Origin: Chloroflexota bacterium
GTDB taxonomy: Bacteria; Chloroflexota; Anaerolineae; Anaerolineales; Villigracilaceae
DNA length: 64,000 bases
Assembly: GCA_019873655.1 (NCBI GenBank)
Contig: JAIOAU010000002.1
Location: forward strand, 1 to 64,000
Direction: 5' to 3'
The notes under the pieces: model-generated
Seen by the model: the letters and a program-made list of their open reading frames with translations, nothing else
Databases searched by the model: none
What the model was told of the DNA's origin: nothing
Shown here: positions 58,974 to 64,000 of the stretch, piece by piece
Layout: every line of letters starts with the position of its first letter
How positions within the stretch are numbered: the first letter of the stretch is position 1
Made by a program: the position numbers and the translations under genes

Positions 58974-60293
58974 TCAAGGGCTTCCGAAGTTGGAGGGCCG
59001 CAGGCGGTTTTGGGACCAGAATGCGGTCAGCGTTTGGAGCAGGTCGTTGTCTTCGAGGGCGACCTCGTAGAGGCGCTGGGGATCGGGGCCGAAGCGCAGG
59101 TTGAAGGCGTTGTCGCCCTCGGCGAGCGGCTCCCAGGCCGGATACCACTGCCAGACGGCGTAGTTCCAGCCGTGTTGTTCGAAGAGTTGCATCTCGTCGC
59201 GCAGGAAATCGGCGGCGAAGGGGGCGTAGCGCACCAGGCCGTATTCGTTGACGGCCAGCGTTGCCCCGGGGCGTCCGCTTGGAGTCAGGCGGGCGGGATC
59301 GAGCAGGTCGGCCAGCCAGGCGCGGTCGACGCGCTCGAGTTCGCCGTCGTAGTCGGCGTCGAATTCGCCGGGGTAGGGGTAGTAGTACGTGAAGGAGGCT
59401 TGCTGATGCGTGTAGCGATGGGGTTCGTACTGGTGAAAGGTGTAAACGATCCGGTCTTCGTCGAGCGGGTCCATCGCCGCCAGCCAGGCGGGGGCGCTGT
59501 AGCCGTTGCCGCCGATCAGGATGGGGGTGAGGGGGTCCACGGCGCGGATGGCGGCGACGAGGCGCGGGTAGAGTTGATTCCAGTCGTAGGTCGTCCCGCC
59601 GTAGCGGGCGGCGAACTCGCCCGGATCCCAGACGTCGAAGAGGGCGTTCGAGTTGGGTTCACACATCAGATCGTAGCCGACGACGATGGGGTTGTCGGCG
59701 TATCGCGCCGCCGTGTAGCGCCACATCTCGACCCAGGCGTCTTGGGCCTCCGGCTCTTGCCAGACGGCGTGGACGATGTATTCGTCGGGCAGCCAGTCGT
59801 CTTTGTCGTCGAGGTCGCCGATGATGGCGAATTCGCTGCGTCCCGGCCCGGTGCGGAAGGTGATGACGGCGAACAGGTCGGCGTTGGCGGCCAGGGCGAG
59901 CAGACGGTCGAGGTTGGCCTGGGCTTCCTGGTCGAGCGCATAGGGCGGTTCGACGGTGAACAGGCCGGGGACGGAGAGATTGACGTAATTGGCGCCCAGG
60001 GCGGCGAGGCGGTCGAAGTCTTCCTGGCTGTAGGGCGGCCCAAACGGCCCCGGACCGAGGAACTCGCGGCCGTCCAGTTCGGGGAAGACGCGCCGCTGGT
60101 AGATGTTGGCGCCGCGCAGTTGAGTTCCGCCGGTCCAGAGAGACCATTTGTCGCCGGCGGTCAGGGCCGGGGTGGGGGCGGCGGTAGCGGTCGCGTCGAA
60201 AGTCTCCCCGCCATTTGTCGGCGCGCCGGAGCAGGCGCTGGCTAGCGCGAACAGAAAAAACGCCGCCAGGAGCAGGCGGCTGTGGATCGGCAT
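58974..60293 (-). CDS. GH5-like secreted glycoside hydrolase lipoprotein
   Basis: A 439-residue lipoprotein. Lipobox LASAC gives Cys21, then a Thr/Ala/Pro linker. The catalytic (beta/alpha)8 domain (about 55-430) carries acid/base Glu212 in DLMCEPNSN and nucleophile Glu350 in LAVNEYGLV, the GH5/clan-A arrangement. RGANIYQRRVFPEL marks the first strand. AGAGGACAC precedes ATG 60293 and TTATAATG about 20 bases upstream is a probable -10. Predicted substrate is a beta-linked plant polysaccharide, such as a mannan or glucan. Confidence 0.85.
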   Translation of the reverse strand: MPIHSRLLLAAFFLFALASACSGAPTNGGETFDATATAAPTPALTAGDKWSLWTGGTQLRGANIYQRRVFPELDGREFLGPGPFGPPYSQEDFDRLAALGANYVNLSVPGLFTVEPPYALDQEAQANLDRLLALAANADLFAVITFRTGPGRSEFAIIGDLDDKDDWLPDEYIVHAVWQEPEAQDAWVEMWRYTAARYADNPIVVGYDLMCEPNSNALFDVWDPGEFAARYGGTTYDWNQLYPRLVAAIRAVDPLTPILIGGNGYSAPAWLAAMDPLDEDRIVYTFHQYEPHRYTHQQASFTYYYPYPGEFDADYDGELERVDRAWLADLLDPARLTPSGRPGATLAVNEYGLVRYAPFAADFLRDEMQLFEQHGWNYAVWQWYPAWEPLAEGDNAFNLRFGPDPQRLYEVALEDNDLLQTLTAFWSQNRLRPSNFGSP

Positions 60294-60355
60294 GTGTCCT
60301 CTCTGAGGGTCATTATAACGGATTTTCATATGCAGTAGGCTATCCGAGGATGGCG

Positions 60356-60642
60356 GCATCGGATTTCACGAATGATGAATGGTTGCATCGAATTGCGCGA
60401 ATGTCACGAACGATGAATGGTTGCATCGAATTGCGCGAATGTCACGAACGATGAATGGTTGCATCGAATTGCGCGAATGTCACGAACGATGAATGGCGGC
60501 ATCGAATTGCGCGAATGTCACGAACGATGAATGGCGGCATCGAATTACGCGAATGTCACGAACGATGAATGGTTGCATCGAATTGCACGAATTTCGCGAA
60601 CGATGAATAGCAGCATCGAATTGCGCGAATGTCACAAACGAT
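60356..60642. repeat. Tandem array of the 38-bp GCATCGAAT unit
   Basis: Six full 38-bp units start at 60385, 60423, 60461, 60499, 60537 and 60575, flanked by a 29-bp deleted unit (60356) and a 30-bp partial unit (60613). The unit reads GCATCGAATTGCGCGAATGT then CACGAACGATGAATGGTT. Only about ten positions vary. There are no spacers. Solo relatives lie at 27.5, 33.7-33.9 and 49.4 kb. The array fills the gap between GH5 and the YwaF-like gene. Confidence 0.95.
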
Positions 60643-60652
60643 TTTGCCAGAT

Positions 60653-61417
60653 TCAAGCGGGCTGTTGGGGCAAGGCTCTTTCCGATGTCGGGTAGGCTTT
60701 TCGCTTGGCGCGGGCGTCTTTTATGATGAAGGGCAGATAAAGGAGCAGGCACATCGTCAGGCCGATGAGTTCGAGGAAGGGGATGTGCCAGGGCGGGGCG
60801 GGCAGCAGGTCGAGCAGGCTGGGGGTGTCCAGGCGGTGGTTCAGCATCATGTAGTTGCTGCCCAGCAGAACGTTGACGCCGTAGATGAGCGCCATGGCAA
60901 TATTCGCGCCGATGGCCACCCGCAGGAGCGACTTCCAGGTAGGCCGAAAGCCCTCGACGGTGGTCATGTAAATCGAGGCGGTGATGAGCAGGCCGTGGGC
61001 GAGTTGGGTCTGGATGATGCGGAAGTGCGGGAAGCCGTAAATGGTCACGTCGGGGGTCAGCAGGGCCTGCAGGGCGCCGGCAATGCCCAGGAAGTAGGCG
61101 AATTCATAGATGCGGTAGTTCTTGAAGATGAGCATGAAACCGGCCAGCCAGATCATGATGCTGCACACATGCAGCGGCAGCATTTTCTGGACCGTCCATT
61201 GACCCCAGTACAGATTCCAGAGATGCCAGGCCGATTCGTTGACCCACAGGATGATCGCCATCGTCCAGCGCACCTTGCGGCGGGTCTGCTCGGAGGCTTT
61301 GCGAAAGCCGAGCATGGCGAAGTTGAGCAGGACGAAGAAACTGAGCGAGACCAGGTGCCAGGTCCCGAACAGCACGAACGGCGCGCCGTGGTAATCGTAG
61401 GCGAAATATTGAGCCAT
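60653..61417 (-). CDS. YwaF-like integral membrane protein (TIGR02206)
   Basis: A 254-residue protein with about seven predicted helices. Conserved landmarks are FGTWHLVSLSFFVLLNF, LPLHVCSIMIWLAG, a FPHFRIIQTQLAHGLLI segment and YGVNVLLGSNYMML. This matches the uncharacterised YwaF/TIGR02206 family. No convincing ribosome site precedes the ATG. It follows the YfcC-type carrier by 25 bases in the same orientation and is probably co-transcribed. Function is not known. Confidence 0.85.
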   Translation of the reverse strand: MAQYFAYDYHGAPFVLFGTWHLVSLSFFVLLNFAMLGFRKASEQTRRKVRWTMAIILWVNESAWHLWNLYWGQWTVQKMLPLHVCSIMIWLAGFMLIFKNYRIYEFAYFLGIAGALQALLTPDVTIYGFPHFRIIQTQLAHGLLITASIYMTTVEGFRPTWKSLLRVAIGANIAMALIYGVNVLLGSNYMMLNHRLDTPSLLDLLPAPPWHIPFLELIGLTMCLLLYLPFIIKDARAKRKAYPTSERALPQQPA

Positions 61418-61442
61418 AAGGAGGGCGTCTCGGAGGCGGGGA

Positions 61443-62888
61443 TCAGAACGGGCCGTAATTGATGGCGACTGCCACCGCCAGGAAGGCCAGCGTGGCCAGG
61501 AAAATCCAGAACCACAGTTTGAGCAGCCACTTGACCCATTTGTGATAGGGGACGACGGTCAGGCTGAGGGTGATGAGCAGGGCGGCGTTGGTCGGATAGA
61601 CCAGGTTGGAGAAGCCGTCGCCGAAGCAGTAGGCCGAGACGGCAATCTGGCGGTTGACGCCCACTAGGTCGGCCAGCGGCATCAGGATGGGGATGAGCAG
61701 CAGGGCTTTGGCCGAGCCGGAGGTGATGAAGAGTTCCATCACCAGGGTCAGGCCGTAGATGGCCAGGGCGGCCCCCAGCGGGCTGAGACCGGCGGCCAGG
61801 GCGGAGGCGGAGTGCAGGATCGTGTCGAGGATGCCGCCCATCTGGACGATGTAGCGCACGCTGGCGGCCATCATCAGCAGCGGCACGGCGGGCGCGATGC
61901 CCAGGAAACCGTCCCAGGCGGCTTTCCAGACGGCGCGGCCGACGCCGGCAATCAGTCCGGCCCCGATTCCGCCGACGACGAACAAGAGGCCGGTGATCGG
62001 CAGGGCGTATTCGGAGAGGAATTCGATGAAGGGCGAGGCGACCAGCACGGCCAGAATCAGGGCAAAGAAGACGGCCAGGAAGACGATGGCGGCCCGCATG
62101 CGCGGATCGTCATTCTGTTCGACCTCGAAAGCGCCGAGGCGCTGGCGCTCTTTCTGATCTTCCTGGAAGACGGGCGAGGCTTCGGGGTGTTTGTCGATTT
62201 TGCGGGCGTAGGCGCGCAGGAAGACGGCCAGGATGACGTAGCCCACGACGAAGAGGACGACGCGCGGCAGCGCCCCGGAGAACATCGGCAGGCCGGCCAG
62301 TTTCTGCGAGACGCCGATGGTGAAGGGGTTGAAGACCGCCAGCGAAAAGCCGACGTTCGTCGCCAGGATGGACATGCCCAGCCCGGTCAGCGAGTCCCAG
62401 CCGAGCGAGAAGGCCAGGGCGATGATGATCGGCACGAGGGGAATGACCTCCTCGAAGATGCCGAAGAAAGCGCCCAGCGCCATGAAGAAGAAGGTGATGA
62501 CCAGCAGCAAGGTGTACTTGCGCTGACCGAAGGCGCGGATGATGCGCGAGATGACCGATTTCAGAATGCCGCTCTTGTCCATCACGGCGAAGGCCACGCC
62601 GACCAGCAGGATGAACAGGATGATGGCGATGACGGTCAGGTTGCCCGGCGCGGCCAGGACCTCGAAGGGGGCCGTGAACCAGCGCCAGACGGGATAATCC
62701 GGCCGCTCGGTGAGGACAAACGAGTCGGGATCGATGACCTCGCGCCCGTCCATCTCGACGCGGGCGTACTGCCCGGCCGGGACGATGCGCGTGAGAATGC
62801 CTGCAATGATCATCAAGGCAAAGAGAATAAGAACGGCTTGCAGGAAGGCTTTGGCGCTGATCTGAGCGCCCGCTTTTTTGTCGCTCAT
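61443..62888 (-). CDS. YfcC-family anaerobic carrier (DcuC-like)
   Basis: A 481-residue transporter with 11-12 predicted helices. Family markers are AGQYARVEMDGREVIDPDSF in the first loop, the paired GMSILATNVGFSLAVFNPFT segment and the C-terminal LVYPTNAALLITLSLT. Members are annotated as C4-dicarboxylate or basic-amino-acid antiporters; the substrate is not predictable here. CAAGGAGAC precedes the ATG. Confidence 0.88.
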   Translation of the reverse strand: MSDKKAGAQISAKAFLQAVLILFALMIIAGILTRIVPAGQYARVEMDGREVIDPDSFVLTERPDYPVWRWFTAPFEVLAAPGNLTVIAIILFILLVGVAFAVMDKSGILKSVISRIIRAFGQRKYTLLLVITFFFMALGAFFGIFEEVIPLVPIIIALAFSLGWDSLTGLGMSILATNVGFSLAVFNPFTIGVSQKLAGLPMFSGALPRVVLFVVGYVILAVFLRAYARKIDKHPEASPVFQEDQKERQRLGAFEVEQNDDPRMRAAIVFLAVFFALILAVLVASPFIEFLSEYALPITGLLFVVGGIGAGLIAGVGRAVWKAAWDGFLGIAPAVPLLMMAASVRYIVQMGGILDTILHSASALAAGLSPLGAALAIYGLTLVMELFITSGSAKALLLIPILMPLADLVGVNRQIAVSAYCFGDGFSNLVYPTNAALLITLSLTVVPYHKWVKWLLKLWFWIFLATLAFLAVAVAINYGPF

Positions 62889-63002
62889 GGGAAGTCTCCT
62901 TGCAGGGGTGAGATAGTCAAAGTTTATGCGAGAAACGATTTTCCGTCAACAAACGGCGCCAGTTGCTTCCTGCAGAGAGGGAGAGGCGTCTTTGCCCGCC
63001 CG

Positions 63003-64000
63003 TCATCTCTCCTTGACCGCCGCGGCGAGGATGCCCAGCGCGGCTATTCCGACGGCAGCCAGGAATCCGCTGCGCACGCCGGCGAGGAGTCCGCCGGATG
63101 GATCGGCGGCCAGATGCGAGAGCAGGATGGCCCCCGCCAGGCCGACTCCCAGCACCATGCCGATGTTGCGGGCCGAGGCCAGGATTCCGGCCGCGATGCC
63201 TTGGCGGTGGCGGGGCGCGGACCCCATCAGGGCGCTGTTGTTGGGCGCGATGAAGATGCCCGTCCCCAGTCCGCAGACGGCCATGGCGGCGGCGACCAGG
63301 CCGAAGGGCGTCTCGTCGGTCAGGCGGGAGAGGCCGAAGAGGCCGGCCGCCAGCAGAGTCATGCCGACGATGCCGGGCGTCCGCGAGCCGATGCGGTCGG
63401 AGAGGGCGCCGCTGATGGGAGCGGCAATCGCCATGAGAATCGGCTGGGCGGTCAGCAGGAGGCCGGTCTGGGCCGGGCCGAGGCCGCGTTGTTGAATCAA
63501 GTAGAAGGGCAGCAGGAAAGTGAGGGTGTAGACGCAGATGTAATTCAGGATGGCGTTGACGGTCGAGGCGGTGAAGAGACGGCTGCGGAAGAGACTCAGG
63601 TCCAGCATGGGGGCGGGAGAGCGGGCCTCCAGCCAGACGAACACGGTCAGCAAGAGCGCCGCGCCGGCCAGCAGGAGGAGAATGGGGGCGGAGGTCCAGC
63701 CCCACTCAGCGCCTTTGTTCAGGCCCAGCAGGAGCGCCGTCAGACCGGTCAGGAAGGCGGCCGCGCCGGGCAGGTCGAAGCGGCGTTCGGCCTCGGCGGG
63801 CGGGTCGTCGGGGATGAAGAGCAGGCTGAGGGTCAGGGCGAGGACGCCGATGGGGACGTTGATGTAGAACACGCTGCGCCAGCCGAGGGCGGCGGTCAGC
63901 CAGCCGCCCAGGGAGGGGCCGACCGTCAGGCCGAGATAGGTCATGGTGGCGGCCGTCCCCAGCGCCCGGCCGCGCTCGCTGGCCGGAAAGTTGCCGGTCA
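63003..64000 (-). CDS. MFS drug-efflux transporter (DHA2/EmrB-like), 5' end outside window
   Basis: A partial gene: the frame is open through 64000, where it reads FPASERGRALGTAATMTYLG, the motif in the helix 4-5 region of DHA2 transporters. About nine helices are present, including AALGWRSVFYINVPIGVLAL, the conserved WRxxFxINVPxG loop, and LGTGIFIAPNNSALM. It is probably a proton-driven multidrug exporter. The in-frame ATG at 63944 lies within this conserved region and is not the real start. Confidence 0.9.
   Translation of the reverse strand, partial: TGNFPASERGRALGTAATMTYLGLTVGPSLGGWLTAALGWRSVFYINVPIGVLALTLSLLFIPDDPPAEAERRFDLPGAAAFLTGLTALLLGLNKGAEWGWTSAPILLLLAGAALLLTVFVWLEARSPAPMLDLSLFRSRLFTASTVNAILNYICVYTLTFLLPFYLIQQRGLGPAQTGLLLTAQPILMAIAAPISGALSDRIGSRTPGIVGMTLLAAGLFGLSRLTDETPFGLVAAAMAVCGLGTGIFIAPNNSALMGSAPRHRQGIAAGILASARNIGMVLGVGLAGAILLSHLAADPSGGLLAGVRSGFLAAVGIAALGILAAAVKER

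Noticed and set aside
60356-60642. CRISPR array
   Set aside because: The repeats are contiguous with a 38-bp period and no unique spacers, and no cas genes are present. The 43-44-bp array at 26156-26679 fails for the same reason.

Overview
The window is about 64 kb of GC-rich bacterial chromosome and is almost fully coding. It most likely comes from a Chloroflexota bacterium of the class Anaerolineae. That call rests on the character of the proteome: lipoproteins with Pro/Thr linkers of the PTATPTP type, LysM-M23 lipoproteins, FecR-DUF3048 proteins, DegV pairs and LiaF-like membrane proteins. No 16S gene or other decisive marker is present, so the assignment is inference. There is no transposase, prophage or CRISPR array. 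What is unusual lies between the genes: several tandem and dispersed repeat families, and a recurrent promoter layout with no room for a leader.

Layout. 0-6.7 kb is a phosphate block: arsenate reductase, a PhoR/PhoP-like two-component pair, a small unknown protein and pstSCAB, with two candidate Pho boxes of in-phase 11-bp half-sites. 6.7-17 kb holds RluA, a GlcD-type oxidase, kynureninase, a FecR/DUF3048 lipoprotein, a HIT protein, GlmS and two DegV proteins. 17.2-27.5 kb holds tRNA-Pro(CGG), the TldD/TldE pair, transporters, an acetyltransferase, two PlsC-like acyltransferases, a 41-residue membrane protein next to a YeiH-type transporter, a 12-copy tandem array and an AlkZ-related protein. 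27.6-30.1 kb is hypCDE, with no hydrogenase or other hyp genes in view.

30.2-35.6 kb carries a methionine operon (metY-metA-aminotransferase) behind a complete SAM-I riboswitch with its own terminator; residue 111 of MetA predicts use of acetyl-CoA. 35.6-44.8 kb holds an M23 lipoprotein, FtcD, a large PAS/GAF/HD-GYP protein, pyroglutamyl peptidase, a ROK kinase and a GH13 glucosidase. 44.8-49.4 kb is a tandem triplication of LysM-M23 lipoproteins. 49.4-53.2 kb looks like a thiol-redox module: ECF sigma factor, zinc anti-sigma factor, zinc ribbon, dithiol oxidoreductase, TlpA and OsmC, divergent from a cNMP-domain/NifU-C pair. 53.3-55.3 kb is a LiaF-like membrane trio. 55.4-60.3 kb encodes mostly secreted, carbohydrate-oriented proteins (GH5, SGNH plus CBM, an unknown lipoprotein). 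60.3-64 kb holds a 38-bp repeat array, a YwaF-like protein, a YfcC-type carrier and a truncated MFS gene.

Most likely to repay a second look: the ECF/thiol module, the Pho boxes at arsC and the small unknown gene, the PstB with a substituted Q-loop, the DUF3048 domain split by an SdrD-type insertion, the repeat families, and the group of apparently leaderless promoters.
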